Shown: positions 7,771 through 17,490, counted from the first letter of the stretch. The stretch is 64,000 nucleotides of DNA from Pararhizobium sp. A13 (GCF_040126305.1 NZ_CP149510.1:1561001-1625000); one strand, 5' to 3'. Numbers and translations: made by a program. Notes: generated by a model from the sequence alone, not told the origin.

Positions 7771-9002
7771 CAGGCTGTTTCCTTGAAAAGTACGTTCGTA
7801 TCGATGAGATAGCGGGAGAAAAGCGGCAGGCTGGCGCCGCCGATGGCGCGGGCCTGGGCGCCGACGGCACCTTCGATGATTTCTGGCATGACGACGCCTT
7901 CGAGATCAAGTTCGCCGGCGGCCTTGCGGATGGCGGCAACGATGCGTTCGCGGACCCAGCCGGGAAAACCGCCGTCGATGACGGCCGCGCTGAAATCGAT
8001 GATCGAAGCGGAAGAGACGATCGCCTGGGCGAGCGCTGCTGCGGTGAGCTGTATCCAGGTCTCGAGCGGCTCGCCGAAGTCGATCCATTCATCGGCAGAG
8101 TACCAGAGCGGTTTCGGATCGATGCCCCTTTCGCGCAGCAGATTTTCAAGCACGAAGATCGAAGCGATTTTCAGAAGCTGCTGCGGCTTGCCGTTCTTGT
8201 CGGAAACCTGCAACGGGCCGACTGCGCCGGCGGTCCCCGTGCGGCCGGAAAATAGCGAGGAATTCAGGACGATGCCGCCGCCGATGAAGGAGCCGATGTA
8301 GAAGTAGATGAAGTCCGGATAGGAGGCGCCGACCCCGAATATGAGCTCGGCACCGCAGGCGCTCGTGGCATCGTTCTGCATCAGCACCGGATGACGCGTG
8401 CGCGCAGCCACTTCACTGCGCAGATCGAAACCGCGCCAGCTGTCCATCGCCTCCTTCGGCGCGCCGGTCTCCTCGGCCCAGCTCCACAGCTGGAAGGGGG
8501 TCGCGATACCGACACCGGCGATGCGCCCGCGCTGCTCGTCCGTCAGCACCTTTTCGAGCTTCGGTATGCCTTCGACGATGAAGGTCAGGATCTCGTCAGG
8601 CATCGGATAGGCGTGGATCTGGTGCAATTGCAGGCGGATATTGCCGACGAAATCCATCAGCACGAGGTCGCAGCTGCGCCGGCCGATCTTGACCCCATAG
8701 GAGTAGACCGCATCCGGATTGAGCCGCATCGGAATGGAGGGCTGGCCGACGCGGCCGCGCACCGGATCGCCGCGCATCAGCAGATCGTCCTTTTCAAGCG
8801 CCCGCATGATGACGGAGACCGTCTGCGCGGAGAGGCCGGAGCGCCGGGCGATATCGGCCTTCGAGAGGCTGCCGTGACGGCGCACCAGCGACATGACCAG
8901 CCGCTCGTTATAGGCGCGCACACGTGTGAGGTTCGCGCCGCCGCCGGGATCCAGTACGTCCGGCATCGGCAGGGCAGTGCCGGAATCGGCTTGTGGTGTC
9001 AT
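7770..9002 (-). CDS. frcR: ROK-family transcriptional regulator (FrcR-like)
   Basis: This protein of about 410 residues has an N-terminal winged-helix domain (LSKADIARRSGLSAQTVSVIMRALE) and a C-terminal ROK domain. The usual ROK zinc motif CxCGxxGC is absent from the expected place after GAVGPLQV, so it may be a pure regulator without kinase activity. ROK regulators bind sugars and control sugar uptake genes. It is divergent from frcB, which makes it the likely frc regulator, in line with the arrangement I recall in Sinorhizobium. The ATG at 9002 has GGAGG upstream; an open frame extends to 9146 but with low-quality sequence. Confidence 0.85.
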   Translation of the reverse strand: MTPQADSGTALPMPDVLDPGGGANLTRVRAYNERLVMSLVRRHGSLSKADIARRSGLSAQTVSVIMRALEKDDLLMRGDPVRGRVGQPSIPMRLNPDAVYSYGVKIGRRSCDLVLMDFVGNIRLQLHQIHAYPMPDEILTFIVEGIPKLEKVLTDEQRGRIAGVGIATPFQLWSWAEETGAPKEAMDSWRGFDLRSEVAARTRHPVLMQNDATSACGAELIFGVGASYPDFIYFYIGSFIGGGIVLNSSLFSGRTGTAGAVGPLQVSDKNGKPQQLLKIASIFVLENLLRERGIDPKPLWYSADEWIDFGEPLETWIQLTAAALAQAIVSSASIIDFSAAVIDGGFPGWVRERIVAAIRKAAGELDLEGVVMPEIIEGAVGAQARAIGGASLPLFSRYLIDTNVLFKETA

Positions 9003-9306
9003 GCCCCTGGTCCTCCCGTCAGCGCCATCTCCTGTCCGAACTGGGTGTCTTTCGGACCGGCCTCCTGATTGCGCCTTCATTCCATTTTTGCGTGCACGTT
9101 GCACCCGTGAAAAGCGCATGCACATTTTCTGCGCAGAGAATGCCACAGATTTTTAATAATTCAATTTGATTTATTTATTGACAGGGTTTGGTTTTGATGT
9201 TTGTTTTGTGCCCGGAAGCGCCAACCGCGGCAGTGGAGATGTTGTGGTGGGCGAGGCCTGACGAGCCGGTAGACCGGTTCCAATTTTCAATCCTTGGGAG
9301 GATTTC

Positions 9307-10332
9307 ATGAAGACGACTATTGTTTCCGCCGCTCTCGGCGCGCTTGCGCTCGGCGTTGTTTTTGCTGCACCTGCCCAGGCCGCCGACGTTTCGGCCTGCC
9401 TCATCACCAAGACCGACACCAATCCCTTCTTCGTCAAGATGAAGGAAGGCGCGACCGCCAAGGCGGCCGAACTCGGCGTCGAGCTAAAATCCTATGCCGG
9501 CAAGATCGACGGCGACAGCGAAAGCCAGGTCGCGGCGATCGAAACCTGCATTGCCGACGGTGCCAAGGGCATTCTGTTGACGGCTTCCGACACCAAGGGC
9601 ATCGTGCCGGCCGTGCAGAAGGCGCGCGACGCCGGTGTTCTCGTGATCGCGCTGGACACGCCGCTTGAACCGGCCGATTCCGCCGATGCAACCTTCGCAA
9701 CCGACAATCTGCTCGCCGGCAAGCTGATCGGCCAGTGGGCCGCTGCAACCCTCGGCGACAAGGCCAAGGACGCCAAGGTGGCTTTTCTCGACCTGACGCC
9801 GTCCCAGCCGACCGTCGACGTCCTGCGTGACCAGGGCTTCATGATCGGCTTCGGCATCGACCCGAAGGATGCCAACAAGATCGGCGACGAAGACGATGCG
9901 CGCATTGTCGGTCACGACGTCACCAACGGCAATGAGGAAGGCGGCCGCACCGCCATGGAAAACCTTCTGCAGAAGGATCCGTCCATCAATGTCGTTCACA
10001 CGATCAACGAGCCAGCCGCAGCCGGCGCCTATGAAGCACTGAAGGCGGTCGGCAAGGAAAAGGACGTTCTGATCGTGTCGGTCGACGGCGGTTGCCCGGG
10101 CGTCAAGAACGTCATCGATGGCGTCATCGGCGCCACCTCGCAGCAGTATCCGCTGCTGATGGCCTCGCTCGGCATCGAAGCGATCAAGAAATTCGCCGAC
10201 ACCGGTGAAAAGCCGAAGCCGACCGAAGGCAAGGACTTTTTCGACACGGGTGTGTCGCTCGTGACCGACAAGCCCGCCGCTGGCGTTGAATCGATCGACA
10301 CCAAGGCCGGCACGGACAAGTGCTGGGGCTGA
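9307..10332 (+). CDS. frcB: Fructose ABC transporter, periplasmic substrate-binding protein
   Basis: This 341-residue protein has a Sec signal peptide (cleavage near AQA-AD) and the type I sugar-binding protein fold of the RbsB/FrcB group, with segments [14 protein letters not shown] and [15 protein letters not shown]. In Sinorhizobium the FrcBCAK system takes up fructose, mannose and ribose. It starts after a GGGAGG site and is followed by a UUCG hairpin, then frcC. This layout usually gives more binding protein than permease. It is divergent from the ROK regulator, with about 300 bases between the starts. Confidence 0.92.
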   Translation: MKTTIVSAALGALALGVVFAAPAQAADVSACLITKTDTNPFFVKMKEGATAKAAELGVELKSYAGKIDGDSESQVAAIETCIADGAKGILLTASDTKGIVPAVQKARDAGVLVIALDTPLEPADSADATFATDNLLAGKLIGQWAAATLGDKAKDAKVAFLDLTPSQPTVDVLRDQGFMIGFGIDPKDANKIGDEDDARIVGHDVTNGNEEGGRTAMENLLQKDPSINVVHTINEPAAAGAYEALKAVGKEKDVLIVSVDGGCPGVKNVIDGVIGATSQQYPLLMASLGIEAIKKFADTGEKPKPTEGKDFFDTGVSLVTDKPAAGVESIDTKAGTDKCWG

Positions 10333-10356
10333 TACCCCGCCGCTGAACGGGACGAC

Positions 10357-10381
10357 GGGCGGCTTCGGCCGCCCTTCGTTT
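10357..10381 (+). terminator. Hairpin between frcB and frcC (attenuator or mRNA stabiliser)
   Basis: A 7-bp GC-only stem (10357-10363 with 10368-10374) closes a UUCG tetraloop and is followed by TTCGTTTA. Such a hairpin after a binding-protein gene commonly lowers read-through to the permease genes or protects the upstream mRNA. Confidence 0.75.
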
Positions 10382-10430
10382 AAGCTATGACTGTCATTTT
10401 GACAAAACGCCATAACCGTGGGCACACTTC

Positions 10431-10495
10431 TCCCCTTGCCCTGCCCGCCGTCCGGCGTGCCGCGCAGGCGGGTGGGGTGAGGAGCCCATACCGAC
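10431..10495. repeat. GC-rich palindromic intergenic element, RIME-like fragment
   Basis: Between frcB and frcC lies a GC-rich stretch with facing CCTGCCCGCC and GCAGGCGGGTGGGGTGAGGAG-like arms. It resembles the palindromic mosaic repeats found between rhizobial genes. It is weaker than the copies near 60.8 and 62.2 kb. Confidence 0.45.
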
Positions 10496-10528
10496 GGGAA
10501 CGGTTTTAAGAGGCGGGAGGAATTTTTC

Positions 10529-11611
10529 ATGAGCGAACCGACAGTAGCCTCGCAGCCATCACAGGAATTCGAAAAGGTCCTGAGTGGCAGCTCGAAGCAG
10601 GTTGCTTCCTTTGATACGCATGACAAGACACCCTTGCAGAAGGCCCAGCACTTTCTGCACAAGAGGCCGGCGGCGGTGCCGCTGATCGTGCTGGTCCTTT
10701 CGCTGATCGTCTTCGGATCGGTTCTCGGCTCGAAGTTCTTCTCGGCCTTTTCCCTGACGCTGATCCTGCAGCAGGTGGCAATCACCGGCATCGTCGGCGC
10801 CGCGCAAACCCTGGTCATCCTGACGGCAGGCATCGACCTGTCGGTCGGCGCGATCATGGTGCTTTCGTCCGTGGTGATGGGGCAATTTACTTTCCGCTAC
10901 GGCTTTCCGCCGGAAATAGCGGTGATCTGCGGCATTGCCGTCGGTGGGCTCTGTGGTGCCGTCAATGGCTGGCTGGTGTCGCGCGTGAAGCTGCCGCCCT
11001 TCATCGTCACGCTCGGCATGTGGCAGATCGTGCTGGCGTCGAACTTCCTTTATTCCGCTAACGAAACGATCCGCTCCCAGGACATCAGCACCAGCGCGCC
11101 GCTCCTTCAGTTCTTCGGCAGCAATATCCGGATCGGCAATGCCGTGTTTACCTACGGCGTGGTCACCATGGTGCTGCTCGTCGGCATCCTGTGGTATGTG
11201 CTGAACAAAACCGCATGGGGCAGGCACGTCTACGCGGTCGGTGACGATCCGGACGCCGCAGAACTTTCAGGCGTCAATGTGAAGAAGATGCTGATGTCGG
11301 TCTATGTCCTGTCGGGCTTGATCTGCGCGCTTGCCGGGTGGACCCTGATCGGCCGTATCGGCTCGGTTTCGCCGACGGCGGGCCAGTTCGCCAACATCGA
11401 ATCGATCACCGCGGTGGTGATCGGCGGCATCTCGCTCTTCGGCGGCCGCGGTTCGATCATGGGCATGCTGTTCGGGGCGCTGATCGTCGGCGTCTTCCAG
11501 CTCGGCCTGCGCTTGATCGGCACGGACCCGCAATGGACCTATCTCTTGATCGGTGTGCTCATCATCGCCGCCGTTGCAATCGACCAGTGGATCAGAAAGG
11601 TGGCAGGCTGA
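10529..11611 (+). CDS. frcC: Fructose ABC transporter, permease
   Basis: This 360-residue inner-membrane permease belongs to the RbsC/AraH (BPD_transp_2) family. It has about eight to ten hydrophobic helices and the conserved LTAGIDLSVGAIM and GGISLFGGRGSIMGMLFGAL-type segments. Start ATG 10529 has GGGAGG eight bases upstream. The stop overlaps the frcA start (TGATG), indicating translational coupling. It forms the channel for FrcB-delivered sugar. Confidence 0.93.
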   Translation: MSEPTVASQPSQEFEKVLSGSSKQVASFDTHDKTPLQKAQHFLHKRPAAVPLIVLVLSLIVFGSVLGSKFFSAFSLTLILQQVAITGIVGAAQTLVILTAGIDLSVGAIMVLSSVVMGQFTFRYGFPPEIAVICGIAVGGLCGAVNGWLVSRVKLPPFIVTLGMWQIVLASNFLYSANETIRSQDISTSAPLLQFFGSNIRIGNAVFTYGVVTMVLLVGILWYVLNKTAWGRHVYAVGDDPDAAELSGVNVKKMLMSVYVLSGLICALAGWTLIGRIGSVSPTAGQFANIESITAVVIGGISLFGGRGSIMGMLFGALIVGVFQLGLRLIGTDPQWTYLLIGVLIIAAVAIDQWIRKVAG

Positions 11612-12393
11612 TGGCTCAGGAACCCATTCTCACGGCGCGTGGCATCGTCAAGCGCTACGGCCGCGTCACCGCACTCGATCATGCCGATTTCGATCTCTAC
11701 AAGGGCGAAATCCTTGCCGTGATCGGCGACAACGGCGCCGGAAAGTCCTCGATGATCAAGGCGATTTCCGGCGCGATCCATCCGGACGAAGGTGAAATCC
11801 GCCTGGACGGCGAGGTCGTGAACTTCCGTTCGCCGATCGAGGCGCGCAAGGCGGGCATCGAGACGGTTTACCAGAACCTTGCTTTGTCTCCCGCGCTGTC
11901 GATCGCCGACAACATGTTCCTTGGCCGGGAAATTCGCAAATCCGGGCCGCTCGGCAATATTTTCCGCATGCTCGATCATGCGGCGATGGAAAAGATCGCT
12001 CGGGACAAATTGTCGGAACTCGGTCTAATGACGATCCAGAACATCAATCAGGCGGTGGAGACGCTGTCCGGCGGCCAGCGCCAGGGTGTGGCCGTGGCTC
12101 GCGCCGCGGCCTTCGGCTCCAAGCTCATCATTCTCGATGAGCCGACGGCAGCGCTCGGGGTGAAGGAAAGCCGTCGGGTTCTGGAACTGATCCTCGATGT
12201 GCGCGCGCGCGGCCTGCCGATCGTGCTCATCTCGCATAACATGCCGCATGTGTTCGAGGTGGCCGACCGCATCCACATCCACCGGCTTGGCAAACGCCTC
12301 TGCGTCATCAATCCGAAGGAATACACCATGTCGGATGCCGTGGCCTTCATGACCGGCGCGAAGGAGCCGCCACGCGAGGCGCTCGCCGCATGA
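11611..12393 (+). CDS. frcA: Fructose ABC transporter, ATP-binding protein
   Basis: This 260-residue protein has a single ABC domain: Walker A GDNGAGKSS (about residue 40), signature LSGGQRQG, Walker B LIILDEPTAALG and a switch His in LISHNMPH. Most ribose-type importers have a fused double ABC subunit of about 500 residues; the single-domain form is the FrcA type. It overlaps frcC upstream and frcK downstream (ATGA), so it is part of one operon. Confidence 0.93.
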   Translation: MAQEPILTARGIVKRYGRVTALDHADFDLYKGEILAVIGDNGAGKSSMIKAISGAIHPDEGEIRLDGEVVNFRSPIEARKAGIETVYQNLALSPALSIADNMFLGREIRKSGPLGNIFRMLDHAAMEKIARDKLSELGLMTIQNINQAVETLSGGQRQGVAVARAAAFGSKLIILDEPTAALGVKESRRVLELILDVRARGLPIVLISHNMPHVFEVADRIHIHRLGKRLCVINPKEYTMSDAVAFMTGAKEPPREALAA

Positions 12394-13025
12394 CCATGAC
12401 GCTTGCGGCCATCGCCGACGCCGTCATCGCGAAAGCCGGGAAGCTGCCACGCTTCATCGTCGCCATTGCCGGCCCTCCCGGGGCCGGCAAGTCCACCCTT
12501 GCCGATACCCTCCAGGACGAGCTGACGCGGCGCGGCGAAAAATCCGCCGTCCTGCCGATGGACGGATTCCACATGGATAACGGCGTCCTCGAAGCGCGCG
12601 GCCTGCTGAAACGCAAGGGCGCGCCGGAAACCTTCGACGTCCGCGCCTTCATCGACATCGTTGCGGCCGTGCGAAAGGCGGACGAGGAGGTTCTGGTGCC
12701 GGTGTTCGACCGCTCGCGCGAGATCGCCATCGCCTCGGCCCGGGTGATCGCGCCAGAGACGCGCATCATCCTGGCGGAAGGCAACTATCTGCTGCTCGAT
12801 GAGGCGCCCTGGTCGCGGCTCGACGGGATGTTCGACCTGTCGATCTTCGTCGGTCCGTCCTACGAGGTTCTGGAGGAACGCCTGCGGCAGCGCTGGATCC
12901 ACTACGGCCTCGATGCCGCCGGCATCGAATGGAAGCTCTACGGCAACGACCTGCCGAATGGAAAGCGGATCATCGACAATTCCCGATCGGCCGATATCGC
13001 CATCGAGATTTTCGATACCGCGTGA
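12390..13025 (+). CDS. frcK: FrcK-type P-loop kinase
   Basis: This 211-residue protein has a Walker A motif (GPPGAGKST, about residue 30) and overall similarity to the uridine kinase/phosphoribulokinase-like group, with LPMDGFHMDN after the P-loop. The fourth gene of the Sinorhizobium frc operon, frcK, encodes such a putative kinase. Its substrate is not established; a sugar or nucleoside is likely. The ATGA overlap with frcA shows tight co-translation. Confidence 0.87.
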   Translation: MTMTLAAIADAVIAKAGKLPRFIVAIAGPPGAGKSTLADTLQDELTRRGEKSAVLPMDGFHMDNGVLEARGLLKRKGAPETFDVRAFIDIVAAVRKADEEVLVPVFDRSREIAIASARVIAPETRIILAEGNYLLLDEAPWSRLDGMFDLSIFVGPSYEVLEERLRQRWIHYGLDAAGIEWKLYGNDLPNGKRIIDNSRSADIAIEIFDTA

Positions 13026-13134
13026 CGCCGGCAGTCGATCATTGTTTTCCCGCGTATAATGATGCTATCCGAACCTTCGGTCAGCGCATGCCCCGGAACC
13101 ATGCGCCAGTATATTGCGCCTGGAGAACCCCGTC

Positions 13135-14187
13135 ATGAGCACGCACGCCGTCACCGAACTTACGATCCACCGCCCCGACGACTGGCATCTGCATCTGCGC
13201 GACGGCGGCATGCTGAAGGGCGTGATCGGCGACACCAGCCGCCATTTCGCCCGCGCCATCATCATGCCCAATCTGGTGCCGCCGGTCGTCACGACGGCCG
13301 ATGCGGCAGCCTACCGCGAGCGCATCATGGCAGCCCTTCCCAAGGGCGACAGCTTCGAGCCGCTGATGACGCTTTACCTCACCGAAGGCACGAACCCGGA
13401 TGATGTTGAGGCCGGCCACAAAAGCGGCCTGATCACCGCGGTCAAGCTCTATCCGGCCGGCGCCACCACCAATTCACATGGCGGCGTGCGCAATTTTGAA
13501 AATGCCATGCCGGTGCTGGAACGCATGGCGAAGATCGGCCTGCCGCTCTGCGTCCATGGCGAGGTGACGACGCCCGAGGTCGATATTTTCGACCGCGAAG
13601 CCGTCTTCATCGATACCGTGCTCGATCCGCTGCGCGCCCGCCTGCCGGACCTGAAGGTGACGATGGAGCACGTCACCACGAAGGACGGCATCGACTATAT
13701 CAAATCATCGAAAGCCAATCTCGCCGGCTCGATCACCACCCATCACCTGATCATCAACCGCAACGCCATCCTCGTCGGCGGCATCCGCCCGCATTATTAT
13801 TGCCTGCCGGTCGCCAAGCGCGAGATGCATCGCCTGGCCCTGCGCGCCGCAGCGACCTCGGGTGACGCCCGCTTCTTCCTCGGCACCGATTCTGCGCCGC
13901 ATGTGGACCCGTTGAAGGAGTGCGCCTGCGGCTGCGCCGGCATCTATACCTCGATCAATACGATGAGTTGCCTCGCCCACGTGTTCGAGCAGGAGAATGC
14001 GCTGGACAAGCTGGAAGCCTTTGCCTCGCTCAACGGCCCCCGCTGGTATGGCCTGCCGATCAACCAAGAGACGATCACGCTGCGCAAGAACGCCGAGCCG
14101 GTCAAATTCCCGGAGAAGATCGAAACGGAGGCGGGAACAGTCACCGTGTTCGACCCGATGTTCCCGCTGCATTGGCAAGTGGTCTAA
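13135..14187 (+). CDS. pyrC: Dihydroorotase
   Basis: This protein of about 350 residues is a PyrC of the short, E. coli-like class. It shows the metal-binding HLHLRDG near the N-terminus, the lysine to be carbamylated in [13 protein letters not shown], and FLGTDSAPH near residue 250. It closes carbamoyl-aspartate to dihydroorotate in pyrimidine synthesis. The ATG at 13135 follows TGGAGAA; an in-frame upstream start at 13114 is less likely. pyrE lies 0.9 kb downstream in the same direction. Confidence 0.95.
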   Translation: MSTHAVTELTIHRPDDWHLHLRDGGMLKGVIGDTSRHFARAIIMPNLVPPVVTTADAAAYRERIMAALPKGDSFEPLMTLYLTEGTNPDDVEAGHKSGLITAVKLYPAGATTNSHGGVRNFENAMPVLERMAKIGLPLCVHGEVTTPEVDIFDREAVFIDTVLDPLRARLPDLKVTMEHVTTKDGIDYIKSSKANLAGSITTHHLIINRNAILVGGIRPHYYCLPVAKREMHRLALRAAATSGDARFFLGTDSAPHVDPLKECACGCAGIYTSINTMSCLAHVFEQENALDKLEAFASLNGPRWYGLPINQETITLRKNAEPVKFPEKIETEAGTVTVFDPMFPLHWQVV

Positions 14188-14386
14188 GCGAACCGGCTTG
14201 ATTGCGCCAAAAACATCGCCTAACACTGCGGTTGGCCGGATGCGGCCAGCCGTCCCGCGGTGCCTCGGCACGATGGTGAATGCATCCTCGAAAAACCTTT
14301 CTCATCCTTGCCTTTGGCGTTGATGGCGAACGGGTCAGCAAAGCGGGCACTGATCATCCTGTTTGCCGCCATCCGGAGGATGAATG

Positions 14387-14935
14387 ATGCGCGATTTTCG
14401 CGATGCAAAGCTCATGGCCAAGGTCCTGAAACAGGCCTTTGCCGACCGCAAGACAGGCCTTACCCACAGCGAAGCCCTGGAAATCGTCGCCGCGCAGTTC
14501 GGCTACGATCAGTGGAATATCCTGTCCGCCAAAATCGATACCGCCGACAAAGCACCGGAAAAATCGCAAGCGGCCATTGGCATCAAGCCGCCGATCCCGA
14601 TTTTCCGGATTTTTGATGTTGCCAAGGCAATGGAATTCTATTGCGGTTTCCTCGGCTTCACGCTGGATTGGGAACATCGTTTCGGCGACAACTTTCCGCT
14701 CTATGCCCAGGTTTCCCGCGAGGGCATGATCCTCCATCTCAGCGAGCATGCGGGTGATGCAAGTCCCGGTGCCAAGGCGTTCGTCTGGATCGAGGATGCC
14801 GTCGCGCTGCAGCTGGAACTGGCGGGCAAGGACTATCGCTACATGAAGCCCGGGCTCGAGGAGGCGCCCTGGGGGCTGGAGGTCACGGTGATCGATCCCT
14901 TCAGCAACCGCATCGCTTTCTGCCAGGAGAAATAA
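14387..14935 (+). CDS. Glyoxalase/bleomycin-resistance superfamily protein with N-terminal helical domain
   Basis: This 182-residue protein has an N-terminal helical segment of about 50 residues (LTHSEALEIVAAQFGYDQWN, a pattern seen in some glyoxalase-related proteins). A vicinal-oxygen-chelate domain follows at about residues 65-180 (IPIFRIFDVAKAMEFYCGFLGF ... VIDPFSNRIAF). VOC proteins include lyases, dioxygenases and drug-binding proteins; this one has no specific assignment. GGAGG at 14375-14379 supports ATG 14387 (ATG 14384 is also possible). It sits between pyrC and pyrE without an evident role in pyrimidine synthesis. Confidence 0.82.
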   Translation: MRDFRDAKLMAKVLKQAFADRKTGLTHSEALEIVAAQFGYDQWNILSAKIDTADKAPEKSQAAIGIKPPIPIFRIFDVAKAMEFYCGFLGFTLDWEHRFGDNFPLYAQVSREGMILHLSEHAGDASPGAKAFVWIEDAVALQLELAGKDYRYMKPGLEEAPWGLEVTVIDPFSNRIAFCQEK

Positions 14936-14940
14936 CATCA

Positions 14941-14970
14941 CGCTGGCGGCAAAGTCCTGTGCCGCCAGCG
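14941..14970 (+). terminator. Stem-loop after the glyoxalase-like gene
   Basis: An 11-bp stem (14941-14951 with 14960-14970) has an 8-base loop, followed by TTCCGCCTCT. The stem is strong but the tail is not a clean T-run, so it may be a weak terminator or mRNA 3' protection before pyrE. Confidence 0.6.
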
Positions 14971-15043
14971 TTCCGCCTCTGGCTTTCGAAGGCCTGAACT
15001 GCTATGCGCGGCAGATAAAATTCACAGCCGCAGGAGACCGCCG

Positions 15044-15742
15044 ATGATCCAGACATCCTTTCCCGACAAGGCCGTCATGGCAGAACTCGTCGCCAAGATG
15101 CTCTGGGAAATCAAGGCGGTGCATTTCCGCGCCGACCAGCCGTACAAGCTCGCCTCGGGCATGGCGAGCCCGGTCTATATCGATTGCCGTAAGCTGATCT
15201 CCTATCCGCGCATCCGCTCGACGGTGATGGATTTTGCCGCCGCGACCGTGCTGCGCGAGGCCGGCTTCGAGCAGTTCGACGTCATCGCCGGTGGCGAGAC
15301 GGCGGGCATTCCCTTTGCAGCGATGCTCGCCGAACGGCTGGCGCTGCCGATGATCTATGTGCGCAAGGCGCCGAAGGGCCACGGCCGCAATGCCCAGATC
15401 GAAGGCCATATGCCCGACGGCGCGCGTGTCCTCGTCATCGAGGACCTGACGACGGCCGGCGGCTCGATGTTCACGTTCATCGACGCCATCCGCGCGGCCG
15501 GCGGCGTGGTCGATCATGGTATCGCCCTGTTCTACTATGATATCTTCCCCAAGGCCCGCGCCGAGATGCAGGAAAAGGGCGTGAGGCTGCACAACCTTGC
15601 CACCTGGCGCGACGTTCTGGCGGTTGCCAAGGCGCAGAAACTGTTCGACGAAAAGACCCTGTCGGAGGTCGAATCCTTCCTCAATGCGCCGCTCGAATGG
15701 TCCGGCCGCAATGGCGGCGTCAGTGCGCTGGCGACAGCCTGA
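15044..15742 (+). CDS. pyrE: Orotate phosphoribosyltransferase
   Basis: This 232-residue enzyme has the PRPP-binding motif [13 protein letters not shown] and the substrate segment [16 protein letters not shown]. It joins orotate to PRPP to make OMP. An AGGAG-like site precedes the ATG. The length is normal for alphaproteobacteria. It is followed by fructokinase after about 75 bases. Confidence 0.95.
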   Translation: MIQTSFPDKAVMAELVAKMLWEIKAVHFRADQPYKLASGMASPVYIDCRKLISYPRIRSTVMDFAAATVLREAGFEQFDVIAGGETAGIPFAAMLAERLALPMIYVRKAPKGHGRNAQIEGHMPDGARVLVIEDLTTAGGSMFTFIDAIRAAGGVVDHGIALFYYDIFPKARAEMQEKGVRLHNLATWRDVLAVAKAQKLFDEKTLSEVESFLNAPLEWSGRNGGVSALATA

Positions 15743-15816
15743 AAACGGCACTGGCATTTCCGCTCACATTGCTTTAAATCGATTGAAATTAAATCACCGA
15801 AAGGGAGGATGCCGTC

Positions 15817-16743
15817 TTGATCATCTGCTGTGGAGAAGCCCTGATCGACATGCTGCCGCGCCAGACGACGGCAGGCGAGGTGGCTTTTGCGCCCTATTCC
15901 GGCGGCGCGATCTTCAACACTGCGGTCGCGCTCGGCCGCCTCGGTATCCCGACCGGCTTCTTCACCGGTCTTTCCGACGACATGTTCGGCGATATGCTGC
16001 GCGAGACGCTGAAATCCAGCAATGTCGATTTCGCCCCGTGCGCGACCCTCTCGCTCCACACGACGGTCGCGTTCGTCAAGTTGGTCAACGGCTCGGCGAC
16101 CTACGCCTTCTTCGATGAGAACAGCGCAGGACGCATGATCACCAAGGACGACCTGCCGGCACTTGGTGATTTCTGCGAAGCGCTGCATTTCGGCGCCATC
16201 AGCCTCATCCCCGAACCGTGCGGCTCGACTTACGAAGCGCTGATGACCCGCGAGCATGAAAAACGAGTGATCTCCTTCGATCCCAATATCCGCCCCGGCT
16301 TCATCAAGGACGCCGAAGCCCACAAGGCCCGCATGTTCCGCATGGCAGCTATGTCGGATATCGTCAAATTTTCCGACGAGGATCTGGATTGGTTCGGCGA
16401 GGAGGGCACGCATGAGGAGCTGGTCGGCAAATGGCTGCAGCGCGGCCCGAAGCTCATCGTCATCACCAAGGGCGCTGACGGCGCCGACGGCTATACGGCG
16501 CGCGGCAAGGTCTCTGTGCCCGGTGAAAAAGTCACCGTCGTCGATACGGTCGGCGCCGGCGACACGTTCGATGCGGGCATCCTGGCCTCTCTGAAGATGA
16601 ACAATCTGCTGACCAAGGAACAGGTCGCGACCTTAAGCGAAAGCGCCGTGCGCGATGCGCTGGCCTTGGGTGCCAAGGCTGCGGCCGTCACCGTGTCGCG
16701 CGCGGGTGCAAACCCGCCTTGGAGCCATGAGATCGGACTTTAA
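15817..16743 (+). CDS. frk: Fructokinase (PfkB family)
   Basis: This 308-residue PfkB-family carbohydrate kinase has the N-terminal signature GGAIFNTAVALGRLG and the C-terminal catalytic signature VDTVGAGDTFDAG. It would phosphorylate fructose brought in by FrcBCA to fructose 6-phosphate, for which pgi is also close. The start is TTG at 15817 with GGGAGG eight bases upstream; the nearby ATG at 15809 is out of frame. In Sinorhizobium, as I recall, frk is next to pgi; here about 4.1 kb separates them. Confidence 0.9.
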   Translation: MIICCGEALIDMLPRQTTAGEVAFAPYSGGAIFNTAVALGRLGIPTGFFTGLSDDMFGDMLRETLKSSNVDFAPCATLSLHTTVAFVKLVNGSATYAFFDENSAGRMITKDDLPALGDFCEALHFGAISLIPEPCGSTYEALMTREHEKRVISFDPNIRPGFIKDAEAHKARMFRMAAMSDIVKFSDEDLDWFGEEGTHEELVGKWLQRGPKLIVITKGADGADGYTARGKVSVPGEKVTVVDTVGAGDTFDAGILASLKMNNLLTKEQVATLSESAVRDALALGAKAAAVTVSRAGANPPWSHEIGL

Positions 16744-16745
16744 CG

Positions 16746-16800
16746 CACGTCCCCTTGAGGGGGGAGGTCGCCGCGAGGTGGCGGGTGGGGTGACCCACAG
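16746..16800. repeat. Short GC-rich palindromic mosaic element (RIME-like)
   Basis: Directly after frk is a CCCCTTGAGGGGGG palindrome followed by a GAGGTGGCGGGTGGGGTG-type stretch, like other short rhizobial intergenic repeats. It could also act as a transcription end for frk. Confidence 0.45.
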
Positions 16801-16866
16801 GGTGTCGCAAAATCAGTCCTGGTCCGGAAGACTGCAAAGCAAGAGCGAGACGATCGTCCCGCCGTT

Positions 16867-16944
16867 TTACGCCACCGATCGCAACCGGCGGCCGCGGCCG
16901 GCAAAAGCACCGGCAAGATTCGAGAGAAACTGCCGGGCGCTTTC
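16867..16944 (-). pseudogene. Remnant of a glycosyltransferase 3' end
   Basis: Read on the minus strand, this stretch encodes about 25 residues beginning ESARQFLSNL and ending at a TAA at 16867-16869. The intact GT4 gene 1 kb to the right ends with a closely similar segment (ECARQFLSNL, then AFAGGGR). DNA identity is clear around ATTCGAGAGAAACTGCCG (16918 onward and 17950 onward). It appears to be a broken extra copy of that gene's tail, left by a duplication or recombination event. No upstream part of the gene is recognisable. Confidence 0.6.
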
Positions 16945-17043
16945 ACCCCGCGCGCGCTTGCTTGTCTTTACGGATGCCTTGGTCCGTACGGGTTCATATT
17001 CTGCGGCGCGCGTTAGGCGCCGAAGTCGGCCCGCTAACGCATT

Positions 17044-17310
17044 TCAACGTCTGTCTGCGGCAGGGGTGGCGCCGATGCCGCTCGCTATGAACGTGAACTC
17101 TCGATCTTTGGCATCACCGTGACTATCGCCTGCCTTGAGGTAAAGCTCGGTTGTGTTCATCCTTATGAAGACGATATTGTCGCGCGTATCCCCATCACTC
17201 GTATAGATCTGAGTGGCAGACGCGCCACCGATCTGGGAAAAGCCTGGTCGGAACGATACGAGGTAGTGTCCTTCACTCACTCGGCTGACGCTGAACTCAC
17301 TGCCATTACT
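17044..17310 (-). pseudogene. C-terminal fragment of an exoprotein or phage-like beta-rich protein
   Basis: An open stretch on the minus strand runs from a TAA at 17311-17313 to the stop at 17044. A GTG at 17280 could give a 78-residue product. The residues (SFRPGFSQIGGASATQIYT, TRDNIVF, GDSHGDAKDREFTF) look like a C-terminal beta-strand domain seen in some long hypothetical or tail-fibre-like proteins, but there is no start region or leader. I read it as a decayed fragment; a small expressed protein is less likely. Confidence 0.45.
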
Positions 17311-17490
17311 TTATGCTACCATCTGAATTGACAGTCCCTGCAATGGTGCGGTCTACCATGGTTCTCTCCCAATTGTGCGCGTTTGCAGGCCGTGTATAAG
17401 GCCTTTTTGCCCGGATTGCAATCAATGGTTATTTTGTAATAATTTGCACGTATAAGTAAATGACCAGCTCGAGGATTTGACCTGCCATTC

